Source: a virus. Taken from it: 41,441 nt of DNA. The stretch is from IMG/VR virus record IMGVR_UViG_3300036828_000126, positions 1 to 41,441 of that record, one strand, 5' to 3'. The notes beneath the pieces were generated by a model. The model was not told where the DNA came from. It ran no database searches and worked only from the letters and a program-made list of their open reading frames with translations. The stretch's first letter is position 1. The number at the start of each line of letters is the position of its first letter. Below, piece by piece: positions 7,561 through 15,347 of the stretch. Both the position numbers and the translations under genes were made by a program.

Positions 7561-7574
7561 CTTCTGCGCAGAAG
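7561..7574. promoter_or_regulatory. Perfect 14-bp palindrome, candidate operator
   Basis: CTTCTGCGCAGAAG reads identically on both strands. It lies in the roughly 190-nt divergent gap between the minus-strand HTH gene and the plus-strand collagen-like gene. A TTGACT -35-like hexamer on the minus strand (about 7528-7533) lies between it and the HTH gene, with only a weak -10. Autoregulation by the HTH protein is an inference from position. Confidence 0.45.
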
Positions 7575-7659
7575 TTCTGACGTGATGCCGCTGTCACTGG
7601 ATAGCAGCTTGCGCGCCTCACGAACCCGAGACGAGTGATAACAGTGGTTACCGCGCGTA

Positions 7660-8883
7660 GTGGAATTAGTTGGTGGTCAATGGAAAATGCCTGACGATCC
7701 CCTGATCATGGCGCTGGCCAGCGGTGGCGAGCCAGATGCCGATGGGCCGTGGTCGTCGGTCTATCGGTTGATGCGCCGCGCGTTCGCTCGCCTCGATCGG
7801 CTCGGCAGCCGCATCGACACGATAGCGCTCGCGCCAGGACCGCAGGGTGATGCAGGCGCGGCTGGGCCGGCCGGCGATCCGGGACCGCCTGGAGAGTCCG
7901 GCGAGGATGGCGCTGACGGCCTGCCGGGACCGGCAGGGCCTCCCGGACCGCAGGGGCCGCAAGGTGAGCCGGGGCCACCCGGTGAGGACGGTGCGGACGG
8001 CCCAGCGGGAACGCCAGGGCCTCCCGGACCGCAAGGCGAACCCGGTGAGCCAGGGCCGCCTGGGGAGTCCGGTGAGGACGGTGTAGCAGGCCCGCAAGGG
8101 CTGCCCGGGCCGCAGGGCGAGCGTGGCGACCAGGGGCAGCCGGGACCGGTTGGCGAGGACGGTGCAGACGGCATCACGGGTCGCGACGGCAGGGACGGCT
8201 TGCCTGGGCCGCAGGGCGATGCCGGCGCGGCTGGTCCGACCGGCGATCCCGGTCAGGATGGCGAGGACGGTGCAGACGGCGAGCCGGGGCTGCCGGGGCC
8301 TGCTGGTCCTGCCGGGCCACAAGGCGAGCCCGGGCCGGCCGGTGAGGACGGCGAGCCGGGACCGCCCGGCCCTCAGGGCCTGCAGGGCGAGCGTGGCGAC
8401 CAGGGGCAGCCGGGACCGGCTGGTGAGGACGGTCAGGACGGCATCATGGGCCGCGACGGCAGGGACGGCTTGCCCGGACCGCAGGGCGAGCGCGGACCAC
8501 AAGGCGATCCAGGCCCACGCGGCATGCAAGGCCCGCAAGGTGACCCGGGCGAGGCCGGAGACATGGGGCCGATGGGCGCGGCCGGATTGGGGATTCAGCA
8601 TGCTGCCATTTCGGATGCGGGAATGCTTCAGATCGTTCTCACGGATGGCGCGGTGCTCGATCTGGGCCGCGTCATCGGCGCCAACGGACGCGACGGCATC
8701 CAGGGCGTCCGCGGCAGCGCCGGCCCGCAAGGCGAACCCGGTGAGCCAGGACCGCCAGGCGGAACGATCCTCGAGGTCGGATCGGCGCGCGCCGCAGGAC
8801 TGACCGCGCGGACATTGGATCGGCTGGTCGCGCGCAAGCTGACGATCGACGGTGCCGAGATCACCGTCCTGACGCTCGACTAA
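7660..8883 (+). CDS. Collagen-like (Gly-X-Y) repeat protein
   Basis: A 407-residue protein. Residues about 60-305 are almost uninterrupted Gly-X-Y triplets rich in Pro, Asp, Glu, Gln and Arg, as in bacterial and phage collagen-like proteins that trimerise into a rigid stalk. The N-terminal 60 residues ([14 protein letters not shown], then helical [18 protein letters not shown]) probably trimerise or anchor. A non-collagen segment (about 308-340, [20 protein letters not shown]) is followed by a short second Gly-X-Y stretch and a C-terminal cap ending [15 protein letters not shown]. Similar stalks occur in phage tail or head fibres. The start is uncertain: GTG 7660 or ATG 7687 (nine residues shorter), both with weak ribosome-binding sites. 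Its place between portal and protease genes is atypical for a tail fibre and suggests a head decoration or an inserted gene. Confidence 0.85.
   Translation: MELVGGQWKMPDDPLIMALASGGEPDADGPWSSVYRLMRRAFARLDRLGSRIDTIALAPGPQGDAGAAGPAGDPGPPGESGEDGADGLPGPAGPPGPQGPQGEPGPPGEDGADGPAGTPGPPGPQGEPGEPGPPGESGEDGVAGPQGLPGPQGERGDQGQPGPVGEDGADGITGRDGRDGLPGPQGDAGAAGPTGDPGQDGEDGADGEPGLPGPAGPAGPQGEPGPAGEDGEPGPPGPQGLQGERGDQGQPGPAGEDGQDGIMGRDGRDGLPGPQGERGPQGDPGPRGMQGPQGDPGEAGDMGPMGAAGLGIQHAAISDAGMLQIVLTDGAVLDLGRVIGANGRDGIQGVRGSAGPQGEPGEPGPPGGTILEVGSARAAGLTARTLDRLVARKLTIDGAEITVLTLD
8116..8219 (+). repeat. Internal duplication in collagen-like gene, copy 1
   Basis: A block of about 104 bp encodes [19 protein letters not shown] and the following [13 protein letters not shown]. 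It recurs nearly unchanged at 8385-8489, with scattered mostly silent or conservative differences. This points to recent expansion of the collagen tract by recombination between triplet repeats. Confidence 0.8.
8385..8489 (+). repeat. Internal duplication in collagen-like gene, copy 2
   Basis: Second copy of the collagen block, beginning [16 protein letters not shown] and ending GLPGPQGE, against the copy at 8116-8219. Differences include Val to Ala, Ala to Gln and Thr to Met substitutions in the variable X/Y positions. Confidence 0.8.
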
Positions 8884-8905
8884 AACCGCGCTCCGGGAAA
8901 ATGCA

Positions 8906-9079
8906 ATGGACCTCCTGCTGATCATCTTGCTGATCCTGCTCTTGGGTGGCGGAGGCTGGGGATGGCGAACCGGCGCCATAGCGTGGAACCCGCTCGGCAT
9001 GATCCTGGCGGTCCTGCTGATCGTTCTGTTGGTCGGCTTGCTGGTGCCGCCATGGCCCTATCACCGCTACCTCTGGTAA
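8906..9079 (+). CDS. Small two-helix membrane peptide
   Basis: A 57-residue peptide beginning MDLLLIILLILLLGGG. It has a second hydrophobic segment (MILAVLLIVLLVGLLV) and ends in WPYHRYLW. Two short membrane helices joined by a Gly/Trp-rich turn recall the small DUF3309-type peptides, and also holin-like peptides. GGGA lies about 7 nt upstream of the ATG. It sits 22 nt after the collagen-like gene and 16 nt before the head protease gene. No function can be assigned. The high hydrophobicity and good ribosome-binding site support it as a real gene. Confidence 0.62.
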   Translation: MDLLLIILLILLLGGGGWGWRTGAIAWNPLGMILAVLLIVLLVGLLVPPWPYHRYLW

Positions 9080-9095
9080 TTCGAGGAATTCTAAA

Positions 9096-9977
9096 ATGCC
9101 CATGCCGACACCCAACAAGAGCGAGAAGCAGGACGAATTCATCTCGCGCTGCATGGGTGATGCGACGATGACAAAGGACTTCCCGGACAGTCCGCAACGC
9201 GCCGGCGTTTGCTACAAGCAATGGCGCGAGCGTGACACGCCGCCGAAGAAGGCAGCGGCTTCTGCCACCGTGACGGCGTTGCGTCAGCCACGCCCCGCAC
9301 CGGCTGGATACAAACTCGTCCATAATGCCGCGCAACAGTCCGCCGAGATTTGCCTGTACGGCATGATCGGAGACGGGTTTTTCGGAGACGGAATTTCGTC
9401 CGACCGCTTCATCAAGGACATTCGCGCGATCGGCAACCTCAAGGCGCTGGATCTGCGCATCAATTCGGAAGGCGGCGATGTCTTCCACGCGAAGGCAATT
9501 TACGCATTGTTGATGGAGCATCCGGCGAAGGTTACGGTTCATATCGACGGCCTTGCCGCTTCGGCGGCCAGCTATATCGCCATGGCCGGAGATCAGATCA
9601 ATATGGCCGACGGCGCATTCATGATGATCCACAATGCCTCCGCCATGGTCATGGGCACCGCTGCCGAGCTTGAGCGCACGATCGCGTTGCTGAAGTCGGT
9701 CGACCAGACATTGGTGAGTGTTTACGCCAAGCGCTGCGGCATGAAGCCAGCCGCGGTCCAGGCGCTGATGGACGCGGAAACCTGGATGAACGCGCAGGAT
9801 GCGGTCGAGAAAGGGTTTGCCGATGCGGTGACTGGTGAGGCTCGTGTTGCCGCAGCCGTCCGCGATCCGTCACGGTATGCGCATCTACCCGACGCGTTGA
9901 GGGCAAACAGTCAACGCGCCAGCGCCGCACTGGCGAGCATTGCCGCACAGATGGCGCTGTCGACTCCTCGAATGTAA
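9096..9977 (+). CDS. ClpP-type head maturation protease
   Basis: A 293-residue serine protease of the ClpP/crotonase fold that matures procapsids by cleaving scaffold and capsid N-termini. The nucleophile is Ser156 in DGLAASAAS (151-159) and the histidine is His179 in FMMIHNAS; LRINSEGGDV (120-129) is the typical oxyanion-strand segment. An extra N-terminal domain of about 45 residues (SEKQDEFISRCMGD through QRAGVCYKQW) occurs in other phage head proteins and has two conserved cysteines (19 and 39). The ATG at 9096 is preceded by GAGG. The capsid gene follows after 134 nt. Confidence 0.92.
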   Translation: MPMPTPNKSEKQDEFISRCMGDATMTKDFPDSPQRAGVCYKQWRERDTPPKKAAASATVTALRQPRPAPAGYKLVHNAAQQSAEICLYGMIGDGFFGDGISSDRFIKDIRAIGNLKALDLRINSEGGDVFHAKAIYALLMEHPAKVTVHIDGLAASAASYIAMAGDQINMADGAFMMIHNASAMVMGTAAELERTIALLKSVDQTLVSVYAKRCGMKPAAVQALMDAETWMNAQDAVEKGFADAVTGEARVAAAVRDPSRYAHLPDALRANSQRASAALASIAAQMALSTPRM

Positions 9978-10111
9978 CTACAGGTTTGGTGGGCTCCAGG
10001 CATTACCCGCGTCTGGATTTGTAAGAGCGAACCGATGGGCACGGTTCAATTAGCCTGAAAGCGCGCGAGCCATTCGGCCGTCGCTATTTTCGCAACAATC
10101 GGAGTCCAATA

Positions 10112-11500
10112 ATGCACACCGACATGGTTGGTGCGGCGACGTTCGCGTTTCCGCCCGGACTGATCGCGATATTCGCCAATGCGGCACCGACAATCGAGGC
10201 GTTGCAGGCCACGCAGCAGGAGATGCAGGACCGCTCCATGGGCGTGGTCGCAGCTGCCGATGCCGAGGGGCGCGAGCTCACCGAGGACGAGTGCGACGCA
10301 CTGGAGCGCGATGCGGCGGAAGTCGCCCGCCTGACGCGCCAGATCAACGCGCGGCGCCTCACGGTGCAGGCTGCGGCGCCTGCCGGCTCACGACGCGCCA
10401 CCCAAGCGGCTGATCCGGCAGCTGGCGGTGGCACGCGCGTTCCTGCCCAGGCGCGCGTCCAGAACGGCCGCGGCGACTTCTCCACGCTCGGCGACTTTGC
10501 GGTAAGCGTGCGCGCCGCAGCGGTCAGCGGCACGCCGGACGCCAAGCTGCTGAATGCGGCAACCACCTATGGCGGCGAGGGCACGGGTGCCGATGGCGGC
10601 TTCGCTGTGCCGCCCGATTTCCGACGGGACATCTGGATCAAGACGATGGCGGACGAGAACCTGCTTGCCCGCTGCGCCAGCCTGGTCACCGGGTCGAACA
10701 ACCTGACGATCCCGAAAGACGAGACGACGTCATGGCAGACGACTGGCGGCATTCAGGTATATTGGGAGGCCGAGGCCGCGACCGTTGCGCAATCGAAGCC
10801 GGCATTGACCATGTTGACGATCCGGCTCGCCAAGTTGATGGCGCTCGTCCCGATCTCCGATGAGTTGCTGGACGATGCGCCTGGCCTCGAATCATGGCTC
10901 CGTGCCAAGGCGCCAGGAAAGATGGCGAGCAAGATCAACACGGCCATCATTTCCGGCACCGGAGTTGGCCAGCCGGTCGGCATCATGAACTCCGGCTGTC
11001 TGATCACAGTGGCGAAGGAAACGTCGCAGGCGTCCCTTACCCTCCTGTTCGCGAACATCAACAAGATGTGGTCACGGATGTACGCACCGTGCAGGAGAAA
11101 CGCGATCTGGCTCATAAACCAGGACATCGAGCCGCAGCTGCACGCGCTGGCATTCGATCCTGCGGCCACCTCCAAGGTGCCGGCGTATTTGCCGGCCAAT
11201 GGGCTTTCGGTGGAACCATACGGCACGCTCATGGGCCGGCCTGTGGTTCCGATCGAGGCATGCAGCACGCTCGGCACGACTGGCGACATCATCCTCGCTG
11301 ATCTGTCGCAGTACTGGGCGATCACCAAGGGCACGCAGAACGTCCAGACGGACGTGAGCATGCACCTGTATTTCGACCAGGGCCTCCAGGCGTTCCGATT
11401 CACATTCCGCCTGAACGGGCAGCCGGCTTGGGGAACATCCGTGACGCCCCAGAACGGGACGAATACCCGCTCGTGCTTCGTGGCGCTGGCCGCCCGCTGA
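10112..11500 (+). CDS. HK97-fold major capsid protein with N-terminal delta/scaffold region
   Basis: The 462-residue major capsid subunit. Residues about 27-90 form a helical, charged region (TIEALQATQQEMQDRSMG onward) that acts as built-in scaffold and is removed by the upstream protease in this family. The HK97 core starts near GGFAVPPDFRRDIW. It includes the E-loop/P-domain segments LTIRLAKLMALVPISDELLDD and GTGVGQPVGIMN, and ends with FRLNGQPAWGTSV. GGAG is placed 8 nt before the ATG. A 6-bp hairpin (10029-10047) lies in the gap upstream. Order protease then capsid matches HK97-like head operons. Confidence 0.94.
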   Translation: MHTDMVGAATFAFPPGLIAIFANAAPTIEALQATQQEMQDRSMGVVAAADAEGRELTEDECDALERDAAEVARLTRQINARRLTVQAAAPAGSRRATQAADPAAGGGTRVPAQARVQNGRGDFSTLGDFAVSVRAAAVSGTPDAKLLNAATTYGGEGTGADGGFAVPPDFRRDIWIKTMADENLLARCASLVTGSNNLTIPKDETTSWQTTGGIQVYWEAEAATVAQSKPALTMLTIRLAKLMALVPISDELLDDAPGLESWLRAKAPGKMASKINTAIISGTGVGQPVGIMNSGCLITVAKETSQASLTLLFANINKMWSRMYAPCRRNAIWLINQDIEPQLHALAFDPAATSKVPAYLPANGLSVEPYGTLMGRPVVPIEACSTLGTTGDIILADLSQYWAITKGTQNVQTDVSMHLYFDQGLQAFRFTFRLNGQPAWGTSVTPQNGTNTRSCFVALAAR

Positions 11501-11524
11501 TTTCATTTTCTCGACCAGCTGATC

Positions 11525-11541
11525 ACCTTTTCTCGAAAGGT
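11525..11541 (+). promoter_or_regulatory. Small hairpin covering the ribosome-binding site of the next gene
   Basis: ACCTTT (11525-11530) pairs with AAAGGT (11536-11541) around a TCTCG loop. The 3' arm contains AAAGG, the only Shine-Dalgarno-like sequence before the ATG at 11550. The pairing is exact but short, so any effect on translation is inference. Confidence 0.4.
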
Positions 11542-11549
11542 CAAGATCC

Positions 11550-12065
11550 ATGTCTAACTCCGGCAACCAACACATTCTGGAGAAGATGCAGATTGTTCCT
11601 TGCATCGTTCCCGTTAACCTCGCGACCGGCGCCAATACCGGCGACTGGGTGAGCCTCAAAAACTACAAGCGATGCGCAGTCGTCTTTGTCAAGGGAGCTG
11701 GTACCGGCGGTCAGGATCCGACGCTCACGTTTCTCCAGGCAACAACGGTTGCCGGCGCCGGATCGAAAAACCTGACGTCCGTCACGCGTGGCGATCGCAA
11801 GGCCGCGACGGCGCTAACCTCGGTCGGCACGTTTACGACTGTGACGCAGGCCGCCGCCAATACATTCACCGCGACTGATGGCGCGGCCCAGGCGCTTTGG
11901 GTGGTGGATATCAAGGCTGAAGACCTGGACATCGATGGCGGCTTTGACTGCATGCAAGTCAATATCGCGGACCCTGGCACCGGCACAGCGCTCGGCTCTG
12001 TGCTCTATCTGCTTCATGATCCGCGTGACGTCGCTGTGCCGCTGGCGAGCGCCATTGTCGACTGA
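11550..12065 (+). CDS. Virion protein, probable head decoration protein
   Basis: A 171-residue protein rich in Thr, Ala and Gly and predicted all-beta (e.g. RCAVVFVKGAGTGGQDPTLT, AQALWVVDIKAEDLDIDGGF). It lies directly downstream of the capsid gene, where cement or decoration proteins are normally encoded. The DIDGGFDCMQVNIAD segment is seen in related phage proteins next to capsid genes, from memory. The start has AAAGG about 9 nt upstream. No catalytic motif is visible. The assignment rests on position and composition. Confidence 0.6.
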   Translation: MSNSGNQHILEKMQIVPCIVPVNLATGANTGDWVSLKNYKRCAVVFVKGAGTGGQDPTLTFLQATTVAGAGSKNLTSVTRGDRKAATALTSVGTFTTVTQAAANTFTATDGAAQALWVVDIKAEDLDIDGGFDCMQVNIADPGTGTALGSVLYLLHDPRDVAVPLASAIVD

Positions 12066-12079
12066 TCGGAGGATTGCAG

Positions 12080-12364
12080 GTGCCCAAGATACTGTTCCAC
12101 GCCGCGCCAGATCCGAATGACCTGCCTGCGGATCAGCCAGACTATCAGGTAGGCGAGACCTACGACGTTACAAACGACGTCGCCGGCCGGTGGCTGTTCC
12201 GCGGCATCGCTACGGAGGTGGCAGAGCCAGTCGCGGAACCTACCCCCGTGGTTGGAACGCGCTTGTCCAGGGGGTTTGCCGCCGCAGCAGCGGATGCGGC
12301 CGGCACGCCGCCCCAGGAGCCAGTGACGCGCGCTGGGCCGCCGACGCCGAACAAAGGCGAATGA
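12080..12364 (+). CDS. Small phage protein of unknown function
   Basis: A 94-residue protein with an ordered N-terminal half (KILFHAAPDPNDLPAD, YQVGETYDVTNDVAGRWLFRGIA) and a Pro/Ala-rich, probably disordered C-terminus. The GTG at 12080 is chosen because GGAGGA lies exactly six nt upstream; a TTG at 12074 would leave no spacing. The strand-rich half resembles small head-associated proteins with an SH3-like outline, but that is weak. The stop overlaps the start of the acyltransferase gene (ATGA). Confidence 0.6.
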   Translation: MPKILFHAAPDPNDLPADQPDYQVGETYDVTNDVAGRWLFRGIATEVAEPVAEPTPVVGTRLSRGFAAAAADAAGTPPQEPVTRAGPPTPNKGE

Positions 12365-12960
12365 TCTCACCGCACGCCATTGTGGCGCCCTGGGTTGTCT
12401 TCGGCGAGGGATGCGTTGTGCATCCCTTCGCTGTCGTGGGGCGGCTACCGGATCGCAGCGCCGCTCTGGCCAGGCGCGGCGTTCCTATCGAGAAGCTGGT
12501 CATCGGTGACCGCGTGGTGATCGGGTGTCATGCCGTAGTGTTCGGCGGTGTGGCAATCGGCGACGATACGTTGGTCGGCGATTTCGCCCACATCCGCGAG
12601 GGGGTGCGCATCGGCCGGCGGTGCGTGATCGGGCGCTACGTCGCGATCCAGTACGATTGCGTCATCGCCGACGATTGCCGTTTCCAGGACAACAGCTCGA
12701 TCACCGCAGTGGTTGGTCCCGGCTGCTTCTTTGGGGTTGGCGCGATCACGTCCAATCATCGCAACCTGGATTTGCGAGACTACCGCCACGAAGGCATTAC
12801 GCCGCCGATATTCGGCGAGCGTGTCATGGTTGGCAGCGGCGCGAACATCCTGGCCGGCGTCACCGTCGGCGACGATGCGGTGATCGGTGCTGGCGCGGTG
12901 GTGACCAAGGATGTGTCGGTGGGCGCTCTGGTGCTGGGGCCGGCAGCGTGGCAACGATGA
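12361..12960 (+). CDS. Left-handed beta-helix (hexapeptide repeat) acyltransferase-like protein
   Basis: A 199-residue protein built from hexapeptide repeats ([LIV]-G-x4 pattern), e.g. VIGDRVVIGCHAVVFGGVAI, IGRRCVIGRYVAIQYDCVIA and VGDDAVIGAGAVV. This is the fold of LpxA/NeuD/WbbJ-like transferases that transfer acetyl or other acyl groups from CoA or ACP to sugars, acting as trimers. A histidine in ITSNHRNLD is a possible catalytic base. The ATG overlaps the stop of the preceding gene, and its own stop overlaps the next start, so it is translationally coupled to a sugar-transferase cluster. In a phage this suggests modification of a virion or host glycan. The substrate is unknown. Confidence 0.85.
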   Translation: MISPHAIVAPWVVFGEGCVVHPFAVVGRLPDRSAALARRGVPIEKLVIGDRVVIGCHAVVFGGVAIGDDTLVGDFAHIREGVRIGRRCVIGRYVAIQYDCVIADDCRFQDNSSITAVVGPGCFFGVGAITSNHRNLDLRDYRHEGITPPIFGERVMVGSGANILAGVTVGDDAVIGAGAVVTKDVSVGALVLGPAAWQR

Positions 12961-13622
12961 CAACGTTAGCATCATTCTATGCGCCGCGGCCAGAGCATCC
13001 GAACCATGTCTACGACTTCGTCGACTGCCTGCGCCTGCAACGCGAGACATGCGAGCGATACGGTGTGCGGCAGATCGTCATCACCGATTGGCTGGGCGGG
13101 TTCGACGGGATCGAGACATTCCACACCGATCTGCCGCATTCACTGATGCCAGCCATCCTTGCCGGGCAACTGGCGCTGCTGCAAAGCGGCATCCACGATG
13201 ATCTGATCCTGACAGGAGCCGATTGCCTGCTTGGCCGTGACCCAAGCGAGTTGTTCGACCATAGCGACTTCGATCTGGCTATCACAACCCACCCGTTCGC
13301 CGACTGCATTCTCAACACCGGCATGATGGCCGTGGCCGCCGGCAGCGCCGATCTTGTAGCGGCGATCTGGCGGAATGCTCTTGGCGATTGCGGCGACGCC
13401 TGGGGGGATGACCAGTTGGCGCTAGCTCGGTATATTGAGCCGACGCTGGAGCACGGTTCCAGGACGCTTGGATCGCTGTATGTCAGACAGTTGCCGGTTC
13501 CTGGCTACAACGAAGCGCCGGACGACGCCGAGCACAAATTGAATCCAGTGCCGCTGATCGTCCATTTCCGAGGGCCACGGAAACGGTGGATGCGGGCGTG
13601 GGCCGCGAGATGCCTCCAATGA
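12957..13622 (+). CDS. Glycosyltransferase-like protein (GT-A fold, GT8-like)
   Basis: A 221-residue protein resembling nucleotide-sugar transferases. LILTGADCLLGRDPSELF (83-100) occupies the place of the metal-binding acidic motif and its following helix in GT8-like enzymes, although the motif reads A-D-C rather than D-x-D. AILAGQLALL, LNTGMMAVAA, DAWGDDQLAL and LIVHFRGPRKRW (near the C-terminus) match the order of acceptor-side motifs. Length is at the low end for the family. It is coupled by ATGA overlaps to both neighbours. The donor and acceptor sugars cannot be read from the sequence. Confidence 0.7.
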   Translation: MTTLASFYAPRPEHPNHVYDFVDCLRLQRETCERYGVRQIVITDWLGGFDGIETFHTDLPHSLMPAILAGQLALLQSGIHDDLILTGADCLLGRDPSELFDHSDFDLAITTHPFADCILNTGMMAVAAGSADLVAAIWRNALGDCGDAWGDDQLALARYIEPTLEHGSRTLGSLYVRQLPVPGYNEAPDDAEHKLNPVPLIVHFRGPRKRWMRAWAARCLQ

Positions 13623-13852
13623 ACTCGATGAATGATGACGGCAGCTTCAATGTGCCTAATGAGTGCATCCCTGAGTTGATGGAGCTGCTGTGCCAATCCG
13701 AGGACATGAAGGCCGCGATCGGCCGTTCAAAGCAGGAAGATCCTCCGGTCAAAATGCGCTGGATGTGTCTGTGCGGGCAGTGGAACCTGCGGCATATCGA
13801 GTTCTGCTGTCATTGCGGATCGAGTGCGCGTGAGAGCGAGCGCTCCCTATGA
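13619..13852 (+). CDS. Small zinc-ribbon protein
   Basis: A 77-residue protein whose C-terminal part has two closely spaced cysteine pairs (MCLCGQWNLRHIEFCCHCGS), a probable zinc ribbon. The N-terminal half is acidic and helical (ECIPELMELLCQ). The ATG at 13619 overlaps the stop of the glycosyltransferase gene, and its own stop overlaps the next start; ATG 13610 is an alternative. Coupling suggests it works with the glycan cluster, perhaps as an adaptor, but no function is known. Confidence 0.65.
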   Translation: MNSMNDDGSFNVPNECIPELMELLCQSEDMKAAIGRSKQEDPPVKMRWMCLCGQWNLRHIEFCCHCGSSARESERSL

Positions 13853-14496
13853 CGCCAGTAGAGGAAGCCCGCGGCTATGAGTTGTGGACGCCCGAGCCTC
13901 GCTATGCCGGGCATATGGTGTTCGTGCTCGGCGGCGGCCCAAGCCTTGCTGCGTTTGACGTTGAACGGTTGCATGGTCGAGTGGTGATTGCGGTCAACGC
14001 ATCGCTCTATATCTGCCCGTGGGCCGATCTGTTCTACTTCACGGATCATAACTTCTGGACGGACCACCGGGCGGTTATCGACGCATTTTCAGGTATGATC
14101 GTTACCGCCGACCGCCACGCAAAGGCGGAGCAGCCCGAGAGGCTGCGGCGCATCGAGGGCCTCACTCAACCCGATTTCACACATGAGAACCCGCTGAAAT
14201 TCGGACGGACATCTGGGCATACCGCTATCAGCCTCGCCATCGCGATGGGCGCAGCCCGCGTTGTGCTGCTGGGATTTGATATGCGTCGCGTTGATGGTCG
14301 CTCGCACTGGCATGACTACTATCCATCGCAGGATGACAAGCTGTTCTCGCACGACTTTCTGATCCACTTCAGGGGGTGGAATGAGGCGGCGCTGCGAGCC
14401 GGCGTCGATGTCGTGAATTGCACGTCTGGCAGCGCGCTGGAGGAGTTCCGCAAGGCCCAACTCGATGACATCCTGGAGGAGGTCAGCCTGTGCTAG
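13849..14496 (+). CDS. MptE/DUF115-like protein, possible glycosyltransferase
   Basis: A 215-residue Rossmann-type protein. VLGGGPSLAAFD (26-37), followed by VVIAVNASLYICPWADLFYF, and TSGHTAISLAIAMGAARVVL with GFDMR (about 121-146) match the MptE-like/DUF115 family, also seen in motility-accessory (Maf) and some sialyltransferase-like proteins. Members bind nucleotide-linked substrates, and the phage versions are uncharacterised. It ends the coupled glycan cluster; the next gene begins within its last codons. A sugar-transfer role is inferred from family and context. Confidence 0.72.
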   Translation: MTPVEEARGYELWTPEPRYAGHMVFVLGGGPSLAAFDVERLHGRVVIAVNASLYICPWADLFYFTDHNFWTDHRAVIDAFSGMIVTADRHAKAEQPERLRRIEGLTQPDFTHENPLKFGRTSGHTAISLAIAMGAARVVLLGFDMRRVDGRSHWHDYYPSQDDKLFSHDFLIHFRGWNEAALRAGVDVVNCTSGSALEEFRKAQLDDILEEVSLC

Positions 14497-15119
14497 CAAC
14501 GCAGTCGATTGTTGCCGTGCTGTCCTCGGCACCAACGCGCGACCTGACTACGCTCGCCACCGTGAAGTCCGAACTCGGCATCGTGACGGGTGCCGATGAT
14601 GCAAAGCTACGGCGCTGGATCGCCGATGCGTCCGAGCAAATTACCGATTATCTCCACCGCAATCTGGCGTCTGAATCAGTGCAGGAGATCTTCCGGCTGC
14701 GTGCCTGGAGCGACGATCCTCTTATTCTCTCTCGCCGCCCGGTCAGTGCTATTTCGTCTGTGACAATCGATGGCGATGAGGCGGTCGATCCGTCCCTCTA
14801 CGAACTTGATGCGGAACCAGCTCTGCTCTACCTGCTCGATCCGGCCGGTTTTCGCCGCGAATGGCATGGAATGTATGTCAGGGTGCTCTACACCGCCGGC
14901 TACGAACTACTGACCACGCTGCCACGCTCGATCGAGCGTGCTTGCCTGATCCTGCTGCGCCATCGCCAGGCGACCGGTGATCGAGATCCGACTATCCGCC
15001 AGGAGAACGTCGCCGGCGTGCTCGATACGCAATACTGGATCGGCGGGCTCGGCGAGGACAAGGCCATGCCGCCGGAAGCCTGCGCGCTGCTCGATCCGTA
15101 TAGGGAAATACCCATTTGA
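14490..15119 (+). CDS. Head-tail connector protein (gp6-like)
   Basis: A 209-residue, mostly helical protein of the HK97 gp6/phage connector group that forms a ring under the portal. The segment TLATVKSELGI...DDAKLRRWIADASEQITDYL (about 21-55) is the family hallmark, followed by a beta-rich part (PVSAISSVTIDGD) and a helix ERACLILLRHRQA. The GTG start at 14490 is supported by GGAGG eight nt upstream and overlaps the previous gene by 7 nt. Confidence 0.85.
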   Translation: MLATQSIVAVLSSAPTRDLTTLATVKSELGIVTGADDAKLRRWIADASEQITDYLHRNLASESVQEIFRLRAWSDDPLILSRRPVSAISSVTIDGDEAVDPSLYELDAEPALLYLLDPAGFRREWHGMYVRVLYTAGYELLTTLPRSIERACLILLRHRQATGDRDPTIRQENVAGVLDTQYWIGGLGEDKAMPPEACALLDPYREIPI

Positions 15120-15160
15120 CTATCGGTGGCTGGCTGCGCGACTGCGCACTGGAGCGTCCC

Positions 15161-15328
15161 ATGAGCCTGACCGAAATGGACGAGATGCACGAGGATATCG
15201 GCGAGTTGGAGCGGCGTGTTGCCACGCTGGAGCGCGTCATTCTGCTGCGCGCAGGCTTGGTCGGTGCGCCATCGACGCACTTGGCACTGCCGGGAGAACC
15301 ACCCGCCGCGCCTCCGCCGGGAGAATAA
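15161..15328 (+). CDS. Small coiled-coil protein
   Basis: A 55-residue protein. MHEDIGELERRVATLERVIL forms two to three heptads of coiled coil, followed by a Pro-rich tail. The ATG at 15161 is favoured by GGAG seven nt upstream; a TTG at 15116 overlapping the connector stop would add 15 residues. Its function is unknown. It lies among head-tail joining and virion genes. Confidence 0.6.
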   Translation: MSLTEMDEMHEDIGELERRVATLERVILLRAGLVGAPSTHLALPGEPPAAPPPGE

Positions 15329-15347
15329 CGAAAGGAGACTTTGGGAA

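Noticed and set aside
7666-9000. Long minus-strand frame opposite the collagen-like gene
   Set aside because: It is an antisense shadow of Gly-X-Y codons; the plus-strand reading is a clear collagen repeat.
10029-10047. 6-bp hairpin GAACCG/CGGTTC before the capsid gene
   Set aside because: It is short with no U-run and no clear relation to the start; kept only as a note.
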